Positions 43,800 through 55,192 of a DNA stretch of 64,000 bases are shown here, piece after piece. Source of the stretch: Absidia repens (taxonomy: Eukaryota > Mucoromycota > Mucoromycetes > Mucorales > Cunninghamellaceae); NCBI GenBank assembly GCA_002105175.1, contig MCGE01000008.1, positions 434,001 through 498,000 on the forward strand, read 5' to 3'. The first letter of the stretch is position 1. Each line of letters opens with the position of its first letter. A model generated the notes under the pieces. The model searched no databases, was not told the origin of the DNA, and saw nothing but the letters and a program-made list of their open reading frames with translations. The translations under genes and the position numbers were made by a program.

Positions 43800-44945
43800 A
43801 GCATAACGTTAGAAAACTAATAAGCGTAAGTGATTCTACAGTGAAGGGATGGGCTATTCCAAGACGTGTGTCGAACTATTCTAAAGAGCAGGCGAGCGCG
43901 AAATTATCGTAACAGGTGCGTCCCAAGAAGAGAACAAACATGCTACCAATGCTGAATAATTGTGATGAAGAAAAAAAAAAGAGAGTTGATATTGAATGAT
44001 ACTGTTGCTGTGAAGGAAAAAAAGTGTTATGATACTGTAACTACAGTGGCATAATTATTGTTGAGTGGTCCAGGCTATCATATTGTAGAAAAAAAAATAA
44101 GCAGCCCGCTGCCGATTGTTGTCATGAAAAAATCATTACACTGTTGAATGGCAAATTTTTTTGTCGTAAGAAGAGAACTATGATGTTGATCATATTTCAT
44201 GGTGTTGAATGCTGTAAAAAAGAAGCAAAAAAGGGATTTCCCTTTTTGGCAGCCACAATAAAAAGAAAATACAACCAGCCCATGATAACATTTCACATCC
44301 CGCCCACGTGAATTTTTTATTCTGTCCCATTTATTTTCCGCTCTCTTTCTTCTTTTCCTTTTTCTTTTTTCTTCGCCATTTTAACTTTTTTGAGGTTATA
44401 ATGATCTTAGATTAGTGTTAGGACTAAGTTAAAAGGGGGTTCCTGCTCAGGGATTACAAGATGCATGGGGAAACCCTTTCATTTTGGATCTAGGATTTTG
44501 GGATCGCCATTAGTTTTGGAGCCTTCATTAGTTTAGTCTAGTGTTAGTTTATCCAGAGTTTGTTAAATAAAATATGTCTCTTTTTACTACGTTTAACGAA
44601 AAATGTCCCATAAGTCTCACCCATGTCTTGTGCAATAGATTCCCTTTTTATTACCATCACCCTTGTTGATGAGTATGGACCGTCGTTGGGATTCAATAAC
44701 AAGTGTTCCTTTAGTCTTTCTTATAGTATATATAATATATTAGCTTCAGTTTTACACCCCTCCCTTTTTCCCATTTGTATTAACCATTCTTTAGATCTCT
44801 CTCATTACTCTCCCCCATGGTAGTCCATTAGATTCCTTGATTGTTGATGACCTTCACAGGTTATACTTATGCTTCAATAAAATATATCGTTGTATTTTAA
44901 TCTTTAGCCTCTGCTTTCAGACCCATATGATATGGAACAATCCTT
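43800..44945 (+). repeat. Dispersed repeat copy C
   Basis: Head-to-head with copy E, 55 bp away. 5' arm: AAGTGATTCTACAGTGAAGG (43,828), GTGTTGAATGCTGTAAAAAA (44,202). Core: CACATCCCGCCCACGTGAAT (44,291), GAGGTTATAATGATCTTAGA (44,392, identical to copy E), CAGGGATTACAAGATGCATG (44,449), TTCATTTTGGATCTAGGAT (44,479). Modules: AAATAAAATATGTCTCTTTT (44,565), ATGTCTTGTGCAATAGATTC (44,623), TGCTTCAATAAAATATATC (44,869). The copy probably ends before the T tract at 44,944. Copies C and E share most of their core. Confidence 0.8.
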
Positions 44946-46875
44946 TTTTTTTTTTTTTTTTTGGTGTATGATAAGATATGAATTAAATATTATGTCATAT
45001 ACGACTAGTTTCGGTAGCGCTTGAGTGAGAATTTCTGACCAACCAGCATCATCATTTTGTTAGTGGGCGTTTCCTGCGAGCATGCTTCAATATACCTCCA
45101 ACTTCTACAACGAAAAACAGCAGATACTCAATGGTGGAGAATTATAAATAAGAATACTCTATAGCTAATATTGTCTGTCAAGTTCGTCCAAAACGGACGA
45201 CCGAAGCATCTGTTCATTTTCGGAGCACATTTTTTTCGGTCAGCCAGGACCGACGAGCACATAAGTGAAATAGAAAGTCCGTATGTCTCGACACAAATAT
45301 CTAGCTCGCCAACTAGACCTTCCCTCCAGCTTCGCACGCAATCTTTTCCTGGTCTAGACCCACCTTTTATATTAAAAGGTCAAAAGACGTACCTCCTGTC
45401 ACTAGCAAATATTTGCACTATGCTCCCCATCCCTCGCATGTCCAATTTCTTACCCTTTTTGGTTAACACTGACTCTAAGGTGCCTCATCCACTGTTCAAA
45501 AAAAAAAAAAAAAAAAAAAAAAAAACTTGTTGGAGAGTGGTATGGCAGTAAAATCATATCAATGGAAAACGAGCTTGAGGTATTTTCGCTATTTGAAATC
45601 ATTCAAATGACAAACCTATCCGAGTAGCACGTGTCTTTTTTATCTTTTTTATTTCATTTCAATATGTCTGGTGGTAAAGTTCATTTAAATTATGGAGTGA
45701 TAAATGAAAGCGAAAGCCCAAATGGTAACGACAAATCAAAAAAGCCTCAGGAGGTTCTTTTGGCAAATGACACCGCAATTTCCAGTTGTTTAATCGCCGA
45801 CTTGATTTAATGACTTTTTTCGCGGCGGCCAATTAGCCGGTTTCATGTCAACAAATGTATTGTCAGACTTTCCTTTTAAACAGGAACATGTAGGGATGAT
45901 GATGATAAATGACTTCTTTTTTTTTTTTTTTTTTTGTTACCGTTATATGATTACTTTTCTAAATAAAAAGGAAGAATTGACACCATGCAGCTTCACCGGC
46001 ATCACCCTTCCGCGTACTACCTTCAAACATGTGGTGAATGACAAAGTAGTAAAATCTTAAAAAATCAATGAGACATGGGCAAAAAAAAAAAAAAAAAATC
46101 GAAAAATCTAGACTCAACTCTCACAATATCATCATCACCAATCAAGCATGAACTTTTTTTTTTATTTTATTTTTTCATAGTAAATCATCCATTTTAAAAC
46201 GTAAATACATTCAAGTAAGCAATCAAGATTGAATATGTATTTTTAGACACTTTGTTGTCCAATGATTGAATGAAATCCGTTTTAATGTGCCATCTGACCG
46301 ATGATCATCCTTCTATCCTTTCAACCCGCACTATTCGATTGAGGCAGAGCAGGGTCACTCGTGAAATTAAAAAAAAAAAAAAAGAAATCCAGGCTCTTTT
46401 GTCGTCTGCTTGGATCATTAAAATGAACCATGACCAACTAAAGAACTTTAATTCAATCGCCGTCATTGGGGAATTAAGACATCGATTTTTCCATTTCAAC
46501 AAACAATAACAATGATTCATAAAAAGATAACGTATCACTAATAAGACGATAGATTATTTCATTTGAGACATGCAAAACTTTATTCAATCTAAGAAGCCAA
46601 AATCAAAAAGACAATTTTTTATTGTTAAATATAGGACAATGTAAATAAATGTGTGGAATGGGTTCAAATGAGCCCCTAAATTAGGAAGTTTTTGATATTT
46701 TTATTCAAAATCAATGTGGATGTGTGATGTATAAAAAAGTGATGTAAAAAAAACAAAAAGACGGGGCAATGGGAGGAGTGTAAAATTGAGGAGTGTAAAA
46801 TTGTGTACATGTAATAACTAATAACTAAAGAAATATAATAAGGTGGGGGAGGGGGTGGGACTAACTAATAATTGT
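44946..46875. other. Gene-poor stretch, possible retroposon remnant at 45.1-45.5 kb
   Basis: GC is locally higher at 45,170-45,500, where both strands have open frames of 126 (+) and 69 (-) codons, and the block ends in a 27-bp poly-A (45,499-45,525). That looks like an inserted 3' fragment of a poly-A retroelement, but I recognise no protein motif. At 45,664-45,810 a 48-codon frame begins MSGGK like histone H2A variants but then diverges. 45,811-46,875 is AT-rich with no signal, and minus-strand AATAAA candidates for the homeobox gene lie near 46,640. Confidence 0.35.
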
Positions 46876-47619
46876 CTAATCTGACCCATCCTTCAATTTC
46901 AAGAGTCGTTGTCGTTCCCTAGTTCGCATGGCCTGCCGTTTGTTTTGGAACCAGATTTGCACCGTACGTGGACTCATTCCCAATTGTCTACCCAGCTCTG
47001 CCCGCATTTGAGTGGATGGGAAAAAAGTTCGATCAAAGACTTGATTCAAGATTTGGAGTTGCTTTGCATTTGCCCGTCTTCGTTTTGCCTTGAGTCTTGC
47101 CGTCGCTGACGTTGATGATGATAAAGAGGATGTCTTGCTGTTGATTGATAACTGATCGTCGTCCAAGTCATCATCTTCTTCCAACTCGTCATGTTCTTCT
47201 ATAGATGCTGATGTTGATGCTGATACAGGTGTAAATAATGATGATGTCTTGTTGTCATTGTTGATATCTTGACCACACATAATAGGAAGAGATGGCGACC
47301 GGCGCTTGTCTTCAAGGAGAGTAGTTGGTAAAAATGGACGAGAGTGTAATGCAAAATCTGAATTGGCATAATGCAGGGGTGATGTTATTGTGGTTTGGGT
47401 TGTTGGAGTATTCAGTTCCTGGGCAAATGGGAAAGGGAAGCTATCAGTAGGTGAGGGTGATGATGATGGTGACAATGATGGACTTTTCAAAGGGGGATCG
47501 CATAACAGGTGAGAGATGGTCAATACCGTAGATCGCACGGATTGTTGTGATGATGTAGATTTTTCGGTAATAATAGGATGAGGACGATCACTATTTAACA
47601 TACTGTTGACAGACAACAT
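46876..47619 (-). CDS. Homeodomain transcription factor
   Basis: Single exon, 247 aa. The homeodomain occupies about residues 178-237: basic KAKRRRANAKQLQILNQVFD, then FFPSTQMRAELGRQLGMSPR, and the recognition helix RTVQIWFQNKRQAMRTRERQ with the invariant Trp48, Phe49, Asn51 and Arg53 positions. This is a typical (non-TALE, 60-residue) fungal homeodomain of the Yox1/Pho2/Hoy1 style. The N terminus is Ser/Pro/Thr-rich; an acidic patch (HDELEEDDDLDDDQ) lies before the domain. The start is the Met of MLSVNSMLNSD; the second Met six residues on is an alternative. It is isolated between repeat copies C and D with no other gene within about 4 kb. DNA target unknown. Confidence 0.92.
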   Translation of the reverse strand: MLSVNSMLNSDRPHPIITEKSTSSQQSVRSTVLTISHLLCDPPLKSPSLSPSSSPSPTDSFPFPFAQELNTPTTQTTITSPLHYANSDFALHSRPFLPTTLLEDKRRSPSLPIMCGQDINNDNKTSSLFTPVSASTSASIEEHDELEEDDDLDDDQLSINSKTSSLSSSTSATARLKAKRRRANAKQLQILNQVFDRTFFPSTQMRAELGRQLGMSPRTVQIWFQNKRQAMRTRERQRLLKLKDGSD

Positions 47620-50504
47620 GTTGTAATGCTTTTTTATGAAAGGAAGGGGGAATGCTGAATTTCTTCAAAAAAGGGAAAACAAATAAAAGAAATGGAAAGA
47701 AAGAAGAAAGAATTAAATTTTTTACCAATCACAAATATATATATATTGTGTTTAAACTCCGAAGAGCCTCTATTTTTTGAAAGAACCTTTTTTGTGCTCG
47801 AGCCAAAAAGAAATAAAGAAACTTGATTATTTGATCATTTAACAAAGTTGGCCACTAAAACAGCCAAGACAGATGGAAGAACGAAAAAAAAAAATCGTTC
47901 GATTTTTTTAATTTCACGTCGTACAATGTAGGGTCTGGTCTTTTTTTTTTTGGGCAAGCAAAGCAACCTTCCTATTAGAGGGATTCTATGTAAACGGAGC
48001 TTAAATGTAGACAGTGAGTATTGGTGGTCTCAAAAATTACTAAATCAGTTCTCATCCAGGAACTGATTATAGTATCGATTTATTAAAAAAATGAAATGAA
48101 AGATTATGATATCAATTATGACGGATGAAAGGGGGAATTAATTTGCAATGATCATCCTGCTCATTGAACAACTGAACTACGAATGAGTCCCCTGCGTAGA
48201 TCTTTTTTAGTACTTAATCAGCCAATGGTGATTACCACACTCGCACTTAGCATCTTTAATTCATGTTCATATTCCTTTTTAGTGGGGTACCATACCATCA
48301 AGACTCTGAATCCTTTCTTTGTCAACTCATATGCAAGCGATATGACTACTTTTTGGCCGAATCTTTAAGCTTTTTTCAAGTTGCACGACATTCAAACTGT
48401 ATCCTATTTGTCTTCGTCCATGTTTATGAAGCTATTATTGACTGGTTCATTTATCACATTGAATAACAAAAAAAAAAAAAGCTTCTCGATACCCTAACCT
48501 AGGAAATGTGCCATTTGAGCATAAAACCATCATTAGACGACTATATTACATATAATGGCGGTACTATAGTGACAATAAATTAATATCATTTAATCACAAA
48601 GTCCTTACTCATAGAAACAAAAAAGCCAAGACTTCTTGACATTTCAGCAACACTAAACCGTTTAGACCCATTGGCGTAACACAACAATGTACATATTGTC
48701 GGCGTTTCAAAATAATATTAGTGAGATGGGGGGAGACGATGGAAAGATTATGGGGAAAGAAACGTGTACCAGTCATTGCGATTTATTATAAAGATATTAC
48801 TTTTTCAATTAAACGTAAAGAGCGTAAAGATAAAACCTTGTTTTTATTTATCACCCGTCAAAAAATAGGGTATACTACCACTCGAGCTCTTTATTTCTCG
48901 ATACTAATAATAAAATGGCTCATTGCCGATTATGTAATTTCTTGCAGCAATGTAAACTCTGTTTCATTTTTGGTCTTTTTAAATGAATACACATGATGAT
49001 TGGACACCGATTATTAAGAATCAACCACGATCATCAAAGAATTCCTCTTGCGGTGTGTTTCCCGGGCATCTTTCTCACCGAAAAGAAAAAAATGGTAATG
49101 ATATATAGGGAAGAGAAACAAGGTTGCTTGCAATAGTTTCTTATTCATATAAACTATAGGTGACACTGCATAATCACTAGTCTAATTTCGCTGGTCTTCT
49201 CATCCTTGCCTTTTCACTGATATTTTCCCTCTTTGGTGGTAGTCAAGTTACCTGTCATTTTTCTCGGGTTTAATTGCCGACACCTCAGCAAAAAAAAAAA
49301 AAATAAGAGGTGCCACACAAGCACGTTTTAGGTCACTGCGTTCTTTATCACATGGAATAACCCCCCCCTTTCCCCTTTCATTTTACTTTATTATTATCAA
49401 TTACTGTTATTTATGATTATAGTCATCAGTTTCTATTACCTTTATGAAAGTGAGCATGATTTTATTTTTAATAGACTTTATCGAAGAAGGTATAGAACGG
49501 ATTATTTTTAATATGACAAAGCCACACACCGTTTTCAAATAAACGAAACTAGAACATGAGGGTGAGAGTACCAGATATTCGGGATTAGCAGAAACTTGGC
49601 AAGTAAAGGGTGCATAGGATTTAATCATCATCATAACATACGAAAAAGGTAGGAAGATGGACCGAAAGACCGAGAATTCCGAGGTAGTCTCGGCTATGTA
49701 GTGGTTGGGAGTCGAAAATCGGCCAGAACCAATAAGTTGGCAAAAAAGCCCATAGATCATTTCATTTGCCATTATCATGTTCCGACTCCTGAATATTTTT
49801 TTTGACGTCGGGGAATGAACATAAATTAAAAATCAGGGGGTGATTTCAACATTTAACAGTGTGCTCCACTAAAAAACAAGCATGGTTAATGAATGATAAT
49901 AGTGAAATGATTATCACCCTCATCGAATGATTATGGTAAAGATCAGTAATAATCGAGTTAATAAAGAAATAACTTCTGTAAAGAGGGAGAATCGAAATGA
50001 TTTAATTAATGCAAAATACAGGATCTAATCGAAAACGGTAGATTACACGTATCACATTTGGTCTAAATCAAGTAAGGCGTATCCTCCCACAATGATATTC
50101 TGTTCATTAAAGATATTAAGTTGGATTCTTCAAATGATAATCCCACTATACGATATATGATAATCCTACCCAATCAATCGGAAGAAGCCACAATTTTTAT
50201 CCCCACTTTTTTTTTTGTCACTTGAAACTGTCTGGACCCCCATTAAAAAAATGGCGATCACCCACAATCAATTAAGGTGGCATTCGTTGTCAATCAGCGA
50301 AATCGTCTTTACAATGGTGACTTCCTTACATTTATATGCTCTCAAATTTTTCACATGACCTATCATTAATTGATCCAGTCTCGTACCCAGGCAGCATTTC
50401 CATCCTTCATATTCTTGTCCCATCTCTCATTATTATTTATGTTACAATCCATTCTTTCACTGTTGACCCATCCTAACCTTATTTTTTTCCACTTTTTAAA
50501 ATTC
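47620..50504. other. Long gene-free AT-rich stretch
   Basis: About 2.9 kb. The first 300 bp is the likely homeobox promoter. Short frames (48,183-48,466 in two phases; 48,721-48,996; 49,407-49,778 minus, 123 codons) have no motif, poor codon structure and no splice support. Scattered AAAAAAAAAAAA runs occur. No RNA gene recognised. This may be old transposon-derived DNA too diverged to name. Confidence 0.4.
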
Positions 50505-51525
50505 AGATCCCGCCGATTTATTATTTCTCTCTTTCTTTTTAATCTTTTTCTTCATCATTCAATTTTAACGGGGTTATGCTGGACTTGGATTATTGTCAGG
50601 ACTAGTTTAGGAGGGGTTTCAGCTCAGAGATTATAACATGCATGGCGAAACCCTTTCATTTTGGATTCAGGATTTAGAACCATCATTTAGGTCAACATTA
50701 GCTTAGTTAGTGTTAGTTTTGTCTATATCTTGTATCTACTTTTGAATAAAACGCGTATAATTTTACTTGCTTCAATAAAACAATTGTCTCATTAGTCTCT
50801 CCTATGACTTGTAAAAATAGATCTTTGCTTTTATACTGTTGGTTGTTGTCATCAAAAAAAGACTTTAGACTTTTTCTCACGCCATGTATACAGTCTCTCC
50901 GATCTCTTTTTTCACCATCGTTTCTTTAGATTGGTGTCAGATCTCCAGTAATCCCTCTCATGCTACTCCATCAGATCCCTGTATTACAATGGACATCGCA
51001 CTCTTTAGTTTACTATATAGCATTATGTTTCAATAAAATATGTCTCTTTATTAACCACCCTGTAATTCATTGAACCGTGAGAAATGGCAACGTTATAGTT
51101 ATTTTTGTGAGTGTTTTATCAAATGCGTAGTTTCTAGTTAATCCAATATGACTACTTTCTCCCTCCCTAAGGACTTCATGTGACTTGTTGCCAGTCTTAG
51201 ACCACTTAATATCAAAGGTGGCCATATTCCAGATCGACGCGTCATGTAAATGAACCTAGCTCATGCAGGTATGCATGTAGCCTCTCTAAATTATTTTGCA
51301 TTAGCCCTCTAGTTTATCTATACCTTATTCCCTTCCCCCCCTGAGGACTAGCGCCTGGCTGATGGTTTTAGATCACTAATATGAAATGTGATCATATTTA
51401 TCGCTCTCCCGTTCGCATTAGCTAACCTAGTCCGTGGCGCTAGCGTAACCTCTACTAGACTGGACATATTATATATACCGAGCTCGCTTTCCCCTTCCCT
51501 CGTTTTTTTTTTTTTTTTTTTTTTT
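50505..51525 (+). repeat. Dispersed repeat copy D
   Basis: The 5' arm is shortened, starting at AGATCCCGCCGATTTATTATT (50,506). Core: TTGTCAGGACTAGTTTAGGA (50,593), GAAACCCTTTCATTTTGGAT (50,646). Modules: GAATAAAACGCG (50,741), TGCTTCAATAAAACAATTG (50,770), TCATTAGTCTCTCCTATGAC (50,789), TTTCAATAAAATATGTCTC (51,028). 3' arm: TTGTGAGTGTTTTATCAAAT (51,103) and CTCTACTAGACTGGACATATTATATATA (51,450), matching copy B. Tail-to-tail with copy F. Confidence 0.8.
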
Positions 51526-51859
51526 TTGGTATGTTGTATGTAAAAGTAGGAGGACGAAAATGATTCCCGTTGAAACCTCAAGAGACTGACTAGGGCGATG
51601 AAAAATCGGTGGCACGTAGGTATACCCACCATTTTATACTATAGTGGACTACCTTGAGGTCCACTTGTCATGCTCAATACGCCCTCGATTATCTTTTTTT
51701 TTTCTTTATTTTTATTTTGTGTGTGTGTATACGGGGAAAACAGGAAGGGTGTTGGTGCTTCGGTTATTACACACCAGCGTGAGTAGTTCTCTTGGAACGG
51801 AATTGACTTTTATTTTGGGGGATCAGAGACCGCAATGAAAAATAAAGAACTAAATATAT
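51526..51859. other. Spacer between inverted repeat copies D and F
   Basis: Begins after a T tract (51,505-51,526). Contains a 64-codon plus-strand frame with no motif and GTGTGTGTGT near 51,720. Nothing recognised. Confidence 0.4.
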
Positions 51860-53060
51860 AGAGTATGCCGTGTTTTAATGGAGGTCATAAAATTTTATAT
51901 GGAAGACTGCAATCACAATGTGAGCTACGTATGACCCAGTCTGACAAACAGTCGTTGGGTGTAAAGTAGTCTTAGTGGATGATCTAGGCAGCAAGTTTAT
52001 GGTAGGACGCTCACAAACAGCTACAATAATGCCTTACTCACTATTCAATGGGTCAAAGGATGGATAACAAACAAGGTCCTGTGTATTTTATTGAAACATA
52101 CCGGTATATACTGAATTAAACACCAGATGGTCATTGTAAAAAAGGATTTAATGGAAAGGTCTATTGGAGGAAACATGAGTGCGAACAATGGGGACACTGA
52201 AGAATGATCAACACTAATCTAACGGGGATGGTTGTAAAAAGGGATCTAAAACTAAACAGATACACTTTATTGAAGCATAACATTTAGCAGCAGTAATGTC
52301 AAGGTGCGATGCTTAATCTAGATTTTTGGTACAAGGTAACAAAGAGAGAGACTTATGGGACATTTTCCATTGAAGTACGAAAAAAAAAGACATGTTTTAT
52401 TCAGGAGTAGAAACAAACTATGGATAAACTACAACTAGACTAAGCAACGAACGGTGGATCCCAAATTCTGAAATTCAAAGCGAAGCGCTTCCTGAAGCAT
52501 AACAATCGTCAACACTAATCAAAAGAGGCGAATGTAATAAATTTGGGATCTACTGCACAATGCAAGAGAGAGAGATCGTTGGGCCATTTTTTTCATTGAA
52601 GCATGTAAAAAGAGACACATTTTATTCAGATGTTGATACAAACTATGGAGAGACTAATACTAAACCAAGTTAATGATGGCTTCAAAAAGTCAACTAATGG
52701 TGCCTTCAGATCCTAGACCCATAATGAAAAGGTTTCCCCATGCATGTTGTAATCTCTGAGTTGGAAACTCTTCTAAACTAGTCCTGACACTAATCTAAGA
52801 TCACTATAGCCTCAAAGAAGTTGAATGGTGGCGAAAAAAAAAAAGAAAATGAAAGAAAGAGCGAAAAAAATAAAAAGTGGGAGAAAATAAATATTCACGT
52901 GTGCGGGATGTGAAATATTCCTTGGTCAACATCCAGCTCGCATCAGAACAGGGTATTGTCCGCAATAGCGATGCAATTCATTTTCCTGACAATTTAATTA
53001 TTGTGGGTTTCTAAGGTATCATTATCTGTGAGACGAATGTAATTTTTACGTTTTGACTGA
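51860..53060 (-). repeat. Dispersed repeat copy F (inverted)
   Basis: On the minus strand: 5' arm GCATCGCTATTGCGGACAATAC (52,950-52,975, compare copy E), TTTCACATCCCGCACACGTGAA (52,895-52,915). Core: GAGGCTATAGTGATCTTAGA (52,795-52,815), GTGTCAGGACTAGTTTAGAAG (52,770-52,790), GCATGGGGAAACC (52,735). Modules: AATAAAATGTGTCTCTTTTT (52,610-52,629), AATAAAACATGTC (52,389-52,402), CAATAAAGTGTATC (52,262-52,275), CAATAAAATACAC (52,082-52,094). 3' arm with GTGAGTAAGGCATTATTG and AACACGGCATACTCTATATAT (51,862-51,885). Confidence 0.8.
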
Positions 53061-53882
53061 ACCGTACCATATCTGTTTCCTCCATCAATTCCATTCAACA
53101 TTTATCATATTTTATCATACATGATATCAATCATTTTTATTGAATAAAGACTACCAATTACTATTCTAAAATTCTAAACTAATGTCAAGTAACAGAATAA
53201 GCGTCATCCATGCGGAATTGGACCATATAATCCTCCAGACCATTCCACATAGTAACACATCTATCAATAATCAGAGATACAAAAAAAGGTAAGTATTGAC
53301 ATGTTAGACGTCTCATGAAATGCGCGGTGATATTTTTTATGTCATTATATAACCCTTGCCTGATGTATTCTTGAGCCACACATAACACGATACCATAAGA
53401 TGGAAGGATCCTAACTAAAACCAGGAAATAATTTGAAATGTCAATCCACAATGCTATCTGAATAGTAGTATTTGCATTTTATCAATGTTCATTAAGATTG
53501 GTTTGCTGGATCCACAACAAAGTATCTGTCCTAACACTATCGTCTTCGCTCCTGCTATTGATTTGCTCGTTGTTGTTCAAGCGTTTCCCCCATGGCCAAG
53601 GGCTTTGTAGGAAGTCGTATAGTTTCAAAGGAGACACTTGAAGCATGACACAGCAGCCTTTCCGAAATCCAATCACCGCTAGCACCCCACTCAATGATTA
53701 TACTTCATCTATCCCATCCCATCACACGACTAGAATGTCATTGTTCAAGCGATATTTTATTAACGGCATAAATCAGGAGTACTAAGACTAATCCGCATAA
53801 CAAAAAAAAAAAAAAAAAGAGAAAAAAAACGATCCATGTAAAATGTTCATAATAATGTCCAAATATCCATATGAACATCAAA
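53061..53882. other. Stretch with two short minus-strand frames of unknown status
   Basis: Minus-strand frames 53,694-53,482 (about 55 codons from the Met of MLQVSPLKLYDF) and 53,451-53,185 (88 codons; hydrophobic start ISNYFLVLVRILPSYG, end FRMDDAYSVT) lie one after the other. The second is preceded by an acceptor-like CTATTCAG but I cannot find the matching donor. Together they might be a small decayed or poorly resolved gene downstream of the proteasome chaperone. No family recognised. Confidence 0.3.
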
Positions 53883-55192
53883 TCATTGATAGATTTCTGC
53901 ATTGAAAGGTGTCCCAAACAGATATTCCCAGCTTTTTGGTGGTGTCCATGATGAAGATGCATTCGCACCTACATGATCACAAAAACAACAATAAGAAGGA
54001 AGTTAGAAAGGGTCTTCATTGTTTGTTGCGATTCATCCATTGTCTCTTATTACCGTTTGATTTAATCTGATAGTAAGTGTTGAGTACATTGGCAAATTCT
54101 ACACTATCCTGTACGTTGTCTAGATATTCAAAATTTGAGAGACACGTTCATTGGTTAGATGATCCACCTTTGTTTTTTATTATTTCCACTAAACTCCACT
54201 CACCTCCTTCCAGCACAAAGATGCAGAACATGATGACATTCACTTTCGCATCAAGTAGTTGTTGGTATAATGAGCGAGCAATGCCAGCACCGTGCATCGA
54301 AGGTAGTGATGGCGATGATGCGGAAGAAGTCATATTCGTATCCACATCCTGTTGTTGTTGTTGTTCGGTTTCCAATTCTGGCACATTGATTGCTTGTATG
54401 ATGTCTTGTACTGATGCTGAGTCGCCAACTACACGGAAGGGAATACTACAAGGAAAAAAAAAAAACACTGGTAAGATAAGAGTCCATTGCCGCGGTAAAA
54501 TAATTCCAACTCTCAACCTCACACACACTCATTCAGATATCAGATATATCGATATATATCTCCTGTGCAACCCAATCCACCTCGACCACAATCGTACGTA
54601 GTATTACCTGGAAATCTGTGAGTCCAATCGGCGAGCAGCGTCCAAACTTGTCAAAAGTACTACCTTGGCGAACTGAGCAGATTCAATGAAGTTTATCAAT
54701 CCAGAAATCAAACTTTGCTTTTTCCCTTTCAACGTAGGAGATCGTTGCTGTATAACAGTCCATTGCCGATCCTTGGATTGGTATACTAAGATATCAACAA
54801 ATGGATGAGCATTATTCTGTTTGACTCCAATGTTCATTTTCGTTTTGCTTACCTTCAATGGGAACCGAAACACCATTGGATTGGTCTTCGTATTGACCAA
54901 TCACAGGAATGACGGCGTCAGAATCGATAAATCCAACACGAGATAAATGTAGAGTATGAATGATAAGATCGCAGGTAAGTTGAGGGACGTTGCCAATTGA
55001 TACAGAAGGCTAAAAAGAAGAGGTAAGGGCTAAATGATCAATTGCTTGAATAGACGCAGTAAACGCTTTTTGAGGCAGTGAGGGCAAAAAACGCAAAAGG
55101 CAAAGGAAACAAAATTGTCCACTTACTAATAAAAGGTGAGACCCTTTCAACGACTGTACATCAAATGAGGGAGAGGCTACAAAGGAAGTCAT
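53883..55192 (-). CDS. ADD66: Proteasome assembly chaperone 2 (PSMG2/Add66/Pba2)
   Basis: Six exons: 55192-55127, 55009-54853, 54785-54608, 54445-54204, 54119-54054 and 53968-53883; 795 nt, 264 aa, exactly the usual PSMG2 length. It pairs with chaperone 1 to build the 20S alpha-ring. N terminus FDVQSLKGSHLLLPSVSIGN and the segment LHLSRVGFIDSDAVIPVIG are characteristic, followed by SVPIEVYQSKDRQWTVIQQR and LISGLINFIESAQFAKVVLL. The C terminus SWTPPKSWEYLFGTPF matches the conserved W..P.SW..LFG tail. A Gln/Ser-rich insertion lies in exon 4 (ETEQQQQQDVD). Exon 4 ends at GTGAGT, the others at GTAAGN. All phases agree. Confidence 0.93.

Noticed and set aside
45664..45810. 48-codon frame beginning MSGGK like histone H2A.Z
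   Set aside because: Only five residues agree, the histone fold is absent, and no downstream exon continues it.
49407..49778. 123-codon minus-strand frame
   Set aside because: No recognisable motif, no splice partners, and it lies in AT-rich repeat-island DNA; not strong enough to call.
42480..53060. Calling the dispersed repeat an LTR or a terminal-inverted-repeat transposon
   Set aside because: No consistent TG..CA ends, target duplications, inverted termini or internal coding region could be seen by eye.
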